From contig DUAL01000196.1 in NCBI GenBank assembly GCA_012960835.1, forward strand, positions 644 to 18,758: a stretch of 18,115 nucleotides of DNA, written 5' to 3'. A program made the translations under genes and the position numbers. Below the pieces are notes generated by a model. It saw only the letters and a program-made list of their open reading frames with translations, did not search any database and was not told the DNA's origin. The stretch comes from Flavobacteriales bacterium. Its GTDB lineage: Bacteria > Bacteroidota > Bacteroidia > Flavobacteriales > BACL11. Below are positions 7,707 through 14,693 of this stretch, in pieces. How positions within the stretch are numbered: position 1 is the stretch's first letter; every line of letters begins with the position of its first letter.

Positions 7707-10360
7707 TGAAAAGCCAATATCTTAAAATCTTAATTTTACTGCTTTTAGTAAGTTTTATTTTCTTTTTTGGATACAAAAACTACAAACAATTATCAGATAA
7801 AAGCATCTCTCCTTTTGTGCTGATTCCAACTAACGCTTCTATTATTTTACAAGTGAATAATATGGAAGATTTTAGTAAAAAACTAAATGAATCTGAAATT
7901 TGGGAAAAGTGTATTTTATCGAAATATGGAAAAAGTTTACAAAGCGATATTTATTATTTGGACTCTTTAATTTTAATAATTAATCAATCCAAAAAAACAA
8001 AAATCAACACGGTCTTTTTCTCCACGCACAAATCCAGTTATAATGATGCCGCTATTCTATTTTCAACTACTCCTAGTAAAAGCATAAATTTAAAAGATTT
8101 TATGGCAAATATTTTACAAATAAAAAAAGAGGAAATTGAAACTCTCAGTTACGAAAATGAAAACATTTACGAATTAAATAGAAAAACAAAAAAATACTTT
8201 ATAGCCGAAAAAGAAGGGGTGTTTTTCGGAAGTTCCTCAAAAATATTAGTGCAAGATGCCATCAGGCAATTTGGAGCAAAAAGCAACCTTTTAAGTAATT
8301 CTGCTTTTATAAAAGTACAGAATACCGTAAATAATAATGCCATTGCTAATTTGTATTATAATTTTAATAATCTACTTGATTTATCTACTATTTACAGCCA
8401 GGGAAAACAAAATAAAAATATTTTCTTGAATCACTTTTCTTCTTGGGCAGCAACCGATATATTTATAAAAAATAATTCTTTTTTTGCCAATGGTTTATCA
8501 GATGTCGGTTCTGGAAGCGACATATTTTTAACTGCTTTAACAAATCAAAAATCAAGCAGTCATAATGTTTGTGAAATTCTGCCACATAATACTTCCCTTG
8601 TATTTGAACTTTGCATTAGTAATGCCAAACTTTTTGCTGATAAAAAAAATACTTTCTTGCAAAAACACAATGCCTTTTACCAATGGGAAAAGAGAAAAAA
8701 ATACCATGAAGAAAAGTATAATTTTGAAATAAATGAATTTTTGAAATATGTAGACAATGAGATTGGGGTTTTTAAAATTGCATCAACAACTAAAGATGAT
8801 TCTGAGCAGAGTTATTCGTTTATTAAAGTTACAGATATACAGCAATCATCCATTTTTTTGAGTGGATTGGTTAACACAAATCTAAAATCGGAATATGATG
8901 GTTTGAGTATTTTTAATATTGCTGAACCTAAACTAATTTCTTTCTTATTTGGTGATATTTTTTCAGTTTCGGATAACTCCTATTTTGTAGCAATTAAGGA
9001 CTATCTGATTTTCGGTAATAGTAGTGCCGCACTAGAATATGTGATTGATAATTATAGCAGTAAAAATACCCTAAGTAGTAGCAAACATTTTAAGAAATTC
9101 CAGCAGCAAATAGCAAGTAGAGCTAATCTTTTCTTTTACATCAATCCTGGGAAATCGGCTGATTTATTAAGCAATACATTAAATAAAAAATGGGGGGATT
9201 TATTTACTATTAATGAAGATTCTCTACAAAAATTTACTGCTTTTGCTTTTCAACTAAATGTAGGAAATCCACTGTTTCTGAATAACATTATTCTGTTTTA
9301 TGACAAAGCGTATAAGGAAGAATTAAAACAAGAATGGTATGCGCAATTGGATACTACCTTTGCTATAAAACCCCAAATTATTTACGATTACACCACAGGA
9401 AAAGAGCAAGTATTTGTGCAAGATAATAGCAATAAAATCTATCTTTTTTCATCTAGTGGTGAAAAACTATGGGAGATAGAAATAGGCGAAAAAATAATAG
9501 GTAGTATTTCGCAAATTGATTTTTACAAAAACAAAAAATTACAAATATTATTTAACAGCAAAAATCAGTTATATATTATCGATCGCTTGGGGCGTTTTGT
9601 GGGAAATTTTCCAATTTCTTTGCCCATGAAAGCTACAAATCCGCATGCACTTTTTGACTATAATAAAAACAGAGATTATAGAATTTTAATTGCTGGAGAA
9701 GATGATATAGTTTATAATTTCAAAAAAGATGGAAGCCAAGTAAAGGGTTGGAAATACAAGGGAAATAAGGGATTAATTAAGGGTAAATTATCGCATTTTA
9801 CTGTGCAAGGAAAAGATTATATTTTGTGCCCTTCAAAAGAAAAAGGAATAGTCCTTCTTGCTAGAAACGGCTCGGAAAGAGTAAGCTTTAATAAGGAAAC
9901 AACTTTTACAAAACAGCCCTTGCAATTATATAGTGATGGCAGTATTTATACTATTACAAAGCAAGGGAAATTATGGAGGGGGAATGTTAATGGAAATGCT
10001 ACTGAAATCCCACTTCCCAACTTAACAGAAAACTCCCTATTTATCATCAATAGTATAGATACGAAAACCAATAAAAAATTCATCTACACTAATGACAAAA
10101 TGGTTTATGTGATGGATAATAAATTTGAGCTTTTACATAGCTTTGAAGCAGCAAATACCATTAAAGAAATTTCTACTTTCCAAGGGAATCTTATTGTTAT
10201 TACCAGCAAAGAACTTTATGTATGGAAAGATGGCGCAATAAAAGAAGGAACGCCAATTATTACTGATGGATTTGCGCAGGTGGATGATATTGATAAAGAT
10301 GGAAAATTGAACCTTATAATTAGTCGTAATGCTTTCCTTTACAATTTTGAGATTGAATAA
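7706..10360 (+). CDS. Large membrane-anchored protein with two DUF3352-like modules and a propeller-like C-terminus
   Basis: The 884-residue product has one N-terminal hydrophobic helix (about 7-23) with few charges before it, so it is probably anchored in the inner membrane with the rest periplasmic, or lipid-independent and exported. Residues about 37-275 and 290-535 look like two copies of the same module. Each begins with LP-x-N-(A/T)-S (VLIPTNASI, EILPHNTSL). Each later has a YF(I/V)A-x-K-(6-7 residues)-G-(S/N)-SS segment, followed by a short Ser-rich helix start and an aromatic strand (ANLYYNF, ANLFFYIN). This layout resembles DUF3352-type proteins. From about 555 to the end, repeated short strands such as KIYLFSSSGEKLWE and QLYIIDRLGRFVG suggest a PQQ/WD-like propeller, ending in an FG-GAP-like DIDKDGKLN. 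The function is unknown. The 1-base TAATG overlap with rnhB suggests coupled translation. Confidence 0.85.
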   Translation: MKSQYLKILILLLLVSFIFFFGYKNYKQLSDKSISPFVLIPTNASIILQVNNMEDFSKKLNESEIWEKCILSKYGKSLQSDIYYLDSLILIINQSKKTKINTVFFSTHKSSYNDAAILFSTTPSKSINLKDFMANILQIKKEEIETLSYENENIYELNRKTKKYFIAEKEGVFFGSSSKILVQDAIRQFGAKSNLLSNSAFIKVQNTVNNNAIANLYYNFNNLLDLSTIYSQGKQNKNIFLNHFSSWAATDIFIKNNSFFANGLSDVGSGSDIFLTALTNQKSSSHNVCEILPHNTSLVFELCISNAKLFADKKNTFLQKHNAFYQWEKRKKYHEEKYNFEINEFLKYVDNEIGVFKIASTTKDDSEQSYSFIKVTDIQQSSIFLSGLVNTNLKSEYDGLSIFNIAEPKLISFLFGDIFSVSDNSYFVAIKDYLIFGNSSAALEYVIDNYSSKNTLSSSKHFKKFQQQIASRANLFFYINPGKSADLLSNTLNKKWGDLFTINEDSLQKFTAFAFQLNVGNPLFLNNIILFYDKAYKEELKQEWYAQLDTTFAIKPQIIYDYTTGKEQVFVQDNSNKIYLFSSSGEKLWEIEIGEKIIGSISQIDFYKNKKLQILFNSKNQLYIIDRLGRFVGNFPISLPMKATNPHALFDYNKNRDYRILIAGEDDIVYNFKKDGSQVKGWKYKGNKGLIKGKLSHFTVQGKDYILCPSKEKGIVLLARNGSERVSFNKETTFTKQPLQLYSDGSIYTITKQGKLWRGNVNGNATEIPLPNLTENSLFIINSIDTKTNKKFIYTNDKMVYVMDNKFELLHSFEAANTIKEISTFQGNLIVITSKELYVWKDGAIKEGTPIITDGFAQVDDIDKDGKLNLIISRNAFLYNFEIE

Positions 10361-11215
10361 TTACCTTAAAAGGTAAGTCAATCGGAAATAAGGAATAAAT
10401 GGATACTCCATTTTAGATATAGGAATCTGTACTCCTCCCATTATTAATACTGTATTTTTTCTATACATCAATTCTGCTGAAATTTGTGGCACAATATCTT
10501 CTTCCTTAGTTGGAAGATAAATAATTCCTGCATTTACTCCAGTATAAAATTTGTTGAGAAGTTCATAGCTGTAGCTAAAATTTATCCCAGAAAAAACAAA
10601 TGAGGTTTGCACCTCAGCATAAAAAAGCGATTTCTCCCTAAAATAATAAGCTCCTACTCCACTTAAATAAGGTAGTCCATAAGAATGAGTAAAATATAAT
10701 TTCTTTTGCTGAAAATCTCCTTTATCAAATCTACTCAAATCATATTTTTTAATCAAATCGATAAGTAAAGATGGGTATTTTGGATTGGTGGCATAGCCCG
10801 CTTTTTTTAAGCCTTTTGCCCAGGCTTTATAATTTGTAGGTGATAAATCAAAAAGAGAGGAGTATCTCTCCCTTTCTGTTAAAAACAGAGAATGGTCTCG
10901 ATAGGAATCAGCCACTTTACTATACTTTCTGAAACACTCCCCTTTTTCATCATCATCTTCTATAATAGTTTCTCCATTCCAATTGTCATGGCATTTTATT
11001 CCAAAATGATTTTTTCCCTCTGTTGCCAATCTACTTTCCCCATTTCCTGATTCTAAAATTCCTTGTGCCAAAGTAATGGATGCCGGAATTCCAAATTGAT
11101 TCATTTCAACAACAGCTATATCTTTATAGCTACTAATATAGACTTCTGCTTTGTTTTGGGGGAACAAGAAGAAGTTAGAGAATAGAAAAAGAGAAATAAA
11201 TAAAATTCTAATCAT
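10361..11215 (-). CDS. Secreted glucosaminidase (FlgJ/LytG-like) with beta-rich C-terminal extension
   Basis: This 284-residue protein starts with a signal peptide (core about 3-18, likely cut near FPQ/NK at 20-21). Residues about 30-160 form an endo-beta-N-acetylglucosaminidase domain of the FlgJ/LytG type, a peptidoglycan hydrolase. Landmarks are PASITLAQGILESGNGES, with the expected catalytic Glu55, NHFGIKCHDNW (69-79), FRKYSKVADSYRDHS (95-109) and AWAKGLKKAGYATNPKYP (131-148). The part after about 172 is unusual. Instead of LysM repeats it has about 110 residues of alternating aromatic and polar strands separated by short turns, ending FRLTYLLR, which looks like outer-membrane beta-barrel strands. 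The TAA stop directly abuts the stop of the convergent 884-residue gene. A TATCTTTG promoter box ends four bases before the ATG. Confidence 0.9.
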   Translation of the reverse strand: MIRILFISLFLFSNFFLFPQNKAEVYISSYKDIAVVEMNQFGIPASITLAQGILESGNGESRLATEGKNHFGIKCHDNWNGETIIEDDDEKGECFRKYSKVADSYRDHSLFLTERERYSSLFDLSPTNYKAWAKGLKKAGYATNPKYPSLLIDLIKKYDLSRFDKGDFQQKKLYFTHSYGLPYLSGVGAYYFREKSLFYAEVQTSFVFSGINFSYSYELLNKFYTGVNAGIIYLPTKEEDIVPQISAELMYRKNTVLIMGGVQIPISKMEYPFIPYFRLTYLLR

Positions 11216-11219
11216 ACTT

Positions 11220-11254
11220 CAAAGATATTATTTTGTAGGTAAATTAAGTCCAAA
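11220..11254 (-). promoter_or_regulatory. Promoter of the glucosaminidase gene, predicted leaderless
   Basis: On the minus strand TATCTTTG (11227-11220) exactly matches the Bacteroidetes -7 consensus, and TTTG (11254-11251) lies 23 bases upstream, at the far end of the accepted spacing. The box ends four bases before the start codon, so transcription would begin at or beside the ATG. The -33 element lies within the end of the PLP-enzyme gene, which implies independent transcription of the glucosaminidase. Confidence 0.55.
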
Positions 11255-12115
11255 CCTTCCATTCATTCCTTTATTGCCTTGCAAACCTCCAGTGTGTATG
11301 GCGAGAATACTACTTCCTTTTTGGAAGTAATCTTTAGCTACTAAATCCAAAATACTGAATAGCATCTTTCCAGTATAGATAGCATCCAAAGGTATATTAC
11401 GTTCTTTGTTAAAAGATGTAATAAATTCTATCAATTCATCAGAAATTTTGGCATAGCCCTCAAAATGATAGTCTGTAATTAATTTCCAATTTTCCTTATT
11501 TGTCCATGTTGAAATATCCTTTTCTAATTGTTCACTTCCTTTGATTGCAGAAAATCCTAATACTTTTTGTTTTGCGACAGAAGAATTTACAATTCCAGAA
11601 ATAGTACCGCCTGTACCAACTGCACAACAAATATAATCTTGGGGATCATTCGCTTCCAAAATTTCTGCTGTTCCCTGTATTGCCAACTCATTTGTTCCTC
11701 CTTCTGGAATAAAATAAAAAGAACCAAACTGTACTTTTAGTTTTTCTAAAAAATCAGGAGTCGTTTTTTCTCGATAATCTGTTCTACTCACATAATGTAA
11801 TTCCATACCACTTTCTACTACAAAAGACAAAGTAGAGTTTAAAGGCAAATGCTCCTCTCCTCTTATAATCCCTATACTTTTAAAACCTTTTTCCTGCGCA
11901 GCAAAGGCAGTAGCAGCAATGTGGTTGGAATAAGCACCACCAAAAGTTAGTATTGTCTTAAATCCTTTTTCTTTTGCAGCTATCAAATTGTATTTCAACT
12001 TATACCATTTATTCCCTGAAATAAAAGGATGTACCTTATCTATTCGCTTAACAAACAAGCGGATTTTTTTCTGTTTTAAAATAGCCAATGATATTTCCTC
12101 AGTTTTGATTTGCAT
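11228..12115 (-). CDS. PLP-dependent 1-aminocyclopropane-1-carboxylate deaminase / D-cysteine desulfhydrase family enzyme
   Basis: The 295-residue protein is a fold-type II PLP enzyme. HPFISGNKWYKLKYN (29-43) contains Lys36, which aligns with the PLP-binding lysine of Pseudomonas ACC deaminase (its GGNK motif). GGAYSNHIAA (59-68) corresponds to the Ser/Asn substrate-carboxylate loop, and GTGGTISG is the glycine loop that holds the cofactor phosphate. Members deaminate ACC, D-cysteine or D-serine. With a Trp-Tyr after the lysine instead of Thr-Arg, and no plant-association genes nearby, a D-cysteine or other D-amino-acid lyase role seems more likely than ACC deaminase, but this is inference. 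The protein is slightly shorter than the usual 320-340 residues yet retains all the motifs. It is divergent from the DUF5522-hutU pair with 31 bases between the two start codons. Confidence 0.88.
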   Translation of the reverse strand: MQIKTEEISLAILKQKKIRLFVKRIDKVHPFISGNKWYKLKYNLIAAKEKGFKTILTFGGAYSNHIAATAFAAQEKGFKSIGIIRGEEHLPLNSTLSFVVESGMELHYVSRTDYREKTTPDFLEKLKVQFGSFYFIPEGGTNELAIQGTAEILEANDPQDYICCAVGTGGTISGIVNSSVAKQKVLGFSAIKGSEQLEKDISTWTNKENWKLITDYHFEGYAKISDELIEFITSFNKERNIPLDAIYTGKMLFSILDLVAKDYFQKGSSILAIHTGGLQGNKGMNGRFGLNLPTK

Positions 12116-12137
12116 TCGTGCAAATATCGTAATTTTG
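12109..12137 (+). promoter_or_regulatory. Promoter for the DUF5522-hutU operon
   Basis: TTTG at 12109-12112 and TAATTTTG at 12130-12137, separated by 17 bases, fit both elements of the Bacteroidetes promoter consensus (TTG, n17-23, TAnnTTTG). This is the most complete promoter in the window. The box ends nine bases before the ATG at 12147, so the mRNA leader would be only a few bases. The -33 element overlaps the first codons of the divergent PLP-enzyme gene. Confidence 0.6.
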
Positions 12138-12146
12138 CAAACGCTT

Positions 12147-12323
12147 ATGAAACTATTTTCTAAAATACCACAACTTGAAAAAGAGGACTATTATTACTCC
12201 AAAGAAGGATACATTATCTTTACCGAAAAGTATCACTTAAAAAGGGGTTCTTGTTGTAATAATAACTGCAAACATTGCCCTTATAAAAAGGAAGAAAAAA
12301 AGAAAGAATATGAAAGATATTAA
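12147..12323 (+). CDS. DUF5522 cysteine-rich mini-protein
   Basis: This 58-residue protein starts at the first ATG of a longer open frame, ten bases after a good promoter box. It shows the DUF5522 pattern: paired tyrosines YYYSKEGYIIFTEKYHLKRG (residues 15-34), then Cys36-Cys37, Cys41 and Cys44 followed by Pro-Tyr. The CC-x3-C-x2-C cluster suggests binding of a metal ion, but the biochemical role of the family is not known. There is no signal peptide, and the Lys/Glu-rich tail suggests a soluble cytoplasmic protein. Its last 14 bases overlap the start of hutU in another frame, which suggests that the two are translated together. The family assignment is from memory of the motif and fairly firm; a functional link to histidine breakdown is only inferred from the overlap. 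Confidence 0.82.
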   Translation: MKLFSKIPQLEKEDYYYSKEGYIIFTEKYHLKRGSCCNNNCKHCPYKKEEKKKEYERY

Positions 12324-14313
12324 AGAGACAATATTAAGAGGAATACCGACTGAACTTCCTGCAAAAAGAGCATTAAACAAAAATATTAGTCATGCGCCTA
12401 ATAGAAAAGATATTCTAAATAAAGAGGAAAAAAGGTTGGCTATTCGTAATGCTTTGCGTTATTTTCCTAAAGCAATGCATGCCGTATTAGCGCCTGAATT
12501 TGCTGAGGAATTAAAAACTTACGGCAGAATCTATATGTATCGTTTTATGCCTGACTATGAGATAAAAGCAAGGCATCTGGAAGATTTTCCGCACAAAAGT
12601 AAACAAGCAGCAGCACTGCAAATGATGCTATCCAATAACCTAGATGCTGCTATTGCACAACATCCTGAGGAATTGATTACTTATGGTGGAAATGGGGCTG
12701 TATTCCAAAACTGGGCACAGTACCTATTGTGCATGCAATACTTAGCCGAAATGAATGATGAGCAAACATTGGTTTTATATTCTGGTCATCCAATGGGATT
12801 ATTCCCTTCACATAAAGATGCTCCTAGAGTTGTGGTAACAAATGGAATGATGATTCCTAACTATTCCAAAGCTGATGATTGGGAAAAATTCAATGCTTTA
12901 GGTGTTACCCAATACGGACAAATGACAGCAGGTTCTTTTATGTATATTGGTCCGCAAGGAATTGTACACGGAACTACAATTACCGTACTAAATGCGGCAC
13001 GAAAAATTGACCCAAAAGCTGAGGATTTAAGTGGTAAAATATTCATTACTGCAGGTCTTGGAGGAATGAGTGGCGCACAGCCAAAAGCAGCTGTAATTGC
13101 AAAAGGAGTCTGCATAGTTGCAGAAGTTAATCCCAGGGCCACTTACAAAAGACACGAACAAGGTTGGGTGGATGAAGTGTACAAAGATTTAGATGAATTA
13201 CTAGATAGAGCTATTGAAGCAAGAACAAAAAAAGAAGCGGTTTCTATAGCGTATGATGGAAATATAGTTGACCTCTGGGAAAGAGTAGTTGATCGTAATA
13301 TTTATATAGAAATTGGTTCTGACCAAACTTCATTACATAATCCTTGGGCAGGTGGTTACTACCCTGTTGGAATGAGTTATGAAGCTGCAAATGAAATGAT
13401 GGCAAACAATCCTGAGCAGTTTAAAAAGGAAGTCCAAAAAACATTGGTTCGCCATACCAATGCAATCAATACTTTAAGCAAAAGAGGAATGTACTTTTTT
13501 GATTATGGAAATGCTTTTTTACTAGAAGCAAGTCGTGCAGGTGCCAACATCCTAAATGAGAAAGGAGATTTCAAATATTCGTCTTATGTGCAAGATATTA
13601 TGGGGCCTATGTGTTTTGATTATGGCTTTGGACCATTCCGTTGGGTTTGCGCTTCCAATGACGCTAAGGATTTAGCAATAACAGATAGAATTGCTTGTGA
13701 AGTACTAGAAGAAATTATTAAGCACTCCCCTGCTGAAATTAAATTGCAGATGAGCGATAACATCAACTGGATAAAAGCAGCAGGAGAAAATAAAATGGTA
13801 GTCGGTTCGCAAGCCCGTATTTTATATGCGGATGCACAGGGGAGAATGAAAATTGCAGAGGCCTTTAATAATGCGATTGCTAGTGGTGAGCTTTCTGCTC
13901 CTGTCGTTTTGGGGCGTGATCATCATGATGTGTCAGGAACGGACTCTCCTTACAGAGAAACATCCAATATTTATGATGGCTCACAATTCACGGCCGATAT
14001 GGCAATACAGAATGTTATTGGTGATAGTTTCAGAGGTGCTACTTGGGTTTCCATCCACAATGGTGGTGGCGTTGGCTGGGGTGAAGTAATCAATGGTGGT
14101 TTTGGGATGTTATTAGACGGTAGTGCTGATGCTGACAGAAGATTAAAATCCATGTTATTTTGGGATGTTAATAATGGGATTTCCAGGAGAAGTTGGGCAA
14201 GAAATAAAGAAGCTAACTTTGCCATTGAAAGAGCCATGAAAATGAATCCAAACCTTAAAGTTACAATGCCTAATACTGCTGATGATGATTTGATTGAAGG
14301 ATTGGATTTATAG
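12310..14313 (+). CDS. hutU: Urocanate hydratase
   Basis: The 667-residue enzyme adds water to urocanate to give imidazolonepropionate, the second step of histidine degradation, in the cytoplasm with tightly bound NAD+. Clear family motifs are YGGNGAVFQNWAQYLL (125-140), YSGHPMGLFPS (157-167), the Gly-rich GLGGMSGAQPKAA (249-261) that contacts NAD+, QDIMGPMCFDYGFGPFRWVC (428-447) around the active site, and HNGGGVGWGE near residue 586. It is about 100 residues longer than the 550-560-residue proteobacterial enzymes, with extra sequence at the N-terminus and inside the C-terminal half; this long form is common in Bacteroidetes. hutH, hutI and hutG are not in the window, so the pathway genes are dispersed. 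The ATG overlaps the DUF5522 gene by 14 bases. A weak hairpin follows the stop. Confidence 0.95.
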   Translation: MKDIKETILRGIPTELPAKRALNKNISHAPNRKDILNKEEKRLAIRNALRYFPKAMHAVLAPEFAEELKTYGRIYMYRFMPDYEIKARHLEDFPHKSKQAAALQMMLSNNLDAAIAQHPEELITYGGNGAVFQNWAQYLLCMQYLAEMNDEQTLVLYSGHPMGLFPSHKDAPRVVVTNGMMIPNYSKADDWEKFNALGVTQYGQMTAGSFMYIGPQGIVHGTTITVLNAARKIDPKAEDLSGKIFITAGLGGMSGAQPKAAVIAKGVCIVAEVNPRATYKRHEQGWVDEVYKDLDELLDRAIEARTKKEAVSIAYDGNIVDLWERVVDRNIYIEIGSDQTSLHNPWAGGYYPVGMSYEAANEMMANNPEQFKKEVQKTLVRHTNAINTLSKRGMYFFDYGNAFLLEASRAGANILNEKGDFKYSSYVQDIMGPMCFDYGFGPFRWVCASNDAKDLAITDRIACEVLEEIIKHSPAEIKLQMSDNINWIKAAGENKMVVGSQARILYADAQGRMKIAEAFNNAIASGELSAPVVLGRDHHDVSGTDSPYRETSNIYDGSQFTADMAIQNVIGDSFRGATWVSIHNGGGVGWGEVINGGFGMLLDGSADADRRLKSMLFWDVNNGISRRSWARNKEANFAIERAMKMNPNLKVTMPNTADDDLIEGLDL

Positions 14314-14324
14314 TTGGATACATA

Positions 14325-14340
14325 AGATTTGTGAAAATCT
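14325..14340 (+). terminator. Weak hairpin after hutU
   Basis: AGATTT-GTGA-AAATCT forms a 6-base AT-rich stem with a 4-base loop, 11 bases after the hutU stop, and overlaps the perfect palindrome TGAAATTTCA at 14340-14349. There is no run of T directly after it, so it is a poor intrinsic terminator and may be only a weak pause or chance structure. Confidence 0.22.
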
Positions 14341-14386
14341 GAAATTTCATAAATATTAATTTTATCTATTATTTGTAAAAAAACTC

Positions 14387-14497
14387 ATGTATAAAAAATT
14401 ATTTTTCTTAGCTTTAACTTGCTTATTACTTAAATCCTGCAAGGAAAACTGCTATTTTTTCCTCAGAGTTATACCTTTTTCTTATCTTTCTTTTTAG
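14387..14497 (+). pseudogene. Truncated lipoprotein start (signal peptide only)
   Basis: An ATG opens a 36-codon frame whose first 18 residues are a textbook lipoprotein signal peptide: Tyr-Lys-Lys, the hydrophobic stretch LFFLALTCLLL, then the lipobox Leu-Lys-Ser-Cys at 15-18. After Cys18 the frame continues for only about 18 residues of unrelated, Phe-rich sequence before a TAG. That second half is the complement of the transposase-like remnant on the other strand. The simplest reading is a lipoprotein gene that lost its body when an IS3-family element inserted and then decayed or was deleted. It is unlikely to make a functional protein. Alternatively the signal-like sequence is chance, since AT-rich DNA readily encodes hydrophobic runs. 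Confidence 0.45.
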
Positions 14498-14536
14498 TTC
14501 CTTAATGAACTTCATTGCATTTTCTTTTTCTTTCAT
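14426..14536 (-). pseudogene. Remnant of an IS3-family transposase OrfA N-terminus
   Basis: On the minus strand a 36-codon frame reads as a very basic helix (KFIKELKRKIRKRY, residues 9-22) followed by NSEEKIAVFLAGF. This strongly resembles the start of IS3-family OrfA proteins, which have a basic leader, then R-(R/K)-(F/Y)-S-x-E-(E/Q)-K-I-x-(I/V)-(V/L), then a helix-turn-helix. The frame ends at the point where the helix-turn-helix should begin (after AGFK a TAA follows), so the DNA-binding domain and the whole OrfB integrase are missing. It cannot make a transposase. Recognition is by motif only; a short match like this could be coincidental, but the neighbouring IS-end-like sequence supports it. 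Confidence 0.5.
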
Positions 14537-14623
14537 TTTTATTAAATCTAAAGGGTTAAAATTAATAAAAACCATATACTAACTTTTTAAACTAAACAGT
14601 CCACTTTGGCTTGACTGATTACA
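14430..14623 (-). mobile_element. Degraded IS3-family element, left end only
   Basis: Reading the minus strand from 14623, the sequence starts TGTAATCAG and continues through CCAAAGTGGACTGTTTAGTTT to the OrfA-like start codon at 14536. IS3-family ends begin with TG, and many carry an AAAGTGGAC(T/A)GTTTAGTTT-like inner segment. About 190 bases remain; the right end, most of orfA and all of orfB are gone. The inner boundary falls near 14426-14445, where the sequence passes into the lipoprotein signal peptide. No target-site duplication can be identified because only one end survives. The rest of the intergenic interval up to truA holds a direct repeat and a promoter box. Confidence 0.45.
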
Positions 14624-14640
14624 ACCAACAACTAAAAATC

Positions 14641-14676
14641 AAAATCTAACATCTAACTACTAAAATCTAACATCTA
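14641..14676 (+). repeat. 15-base perfect direct repeat upstream of truA
   Basis: AAAATCTAACATCTA occurs at 14641-14655 and again at 14662-14676, a period of 21 bases, or about two helical turns. The copies lie between the IS remnant and the truA promoter box. The same core word AAAATCTA appears in the acyl-CoA reductase promoter region (minus strand, 1238-1231), also just before a -7 box. Confidence 0.7.
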
Positions 14677-14681
14677 TCTTT

Positions 14682-14689
14682 TATCTTTG
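14682..14689 (+). promoter_or_regulatory. Promoter -7 box (TATCTTTG) of truA, predicted leaderless
   Basis: TATCTTTG matches the Bacteroidetes -7 consensus exactly and ends four bases before the truA ATG, so the transcript should start at or next to the start codon. No TTG is seen 17-23 bases upstream; the direct repeat occupies that region instead. Confidence 0.5.
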
Positions 14690-14693
14690 CCCA

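Noticed and set aside
11988..12146. N-terminal extension of the DUF5522 frame
   Set aside because: The extra codons lie on the complement of the PLP-enzyme gene and upstream of the promoter; the domain begins at the ATG at 12147.
12861..13142. Minus-strand open frame inside hutU
   Set aside because: It is a shadow of a strongly conserved enzyme gene, with no promoter or recognisable domain of its own.
14641..14676. CRISPR-like repeat array before truA
   Set aside because: There are only two copies of 15 bases with a 6-base spacer, far below repeat and spacer sizes of CRISPR arrays, and there are no cas genes.
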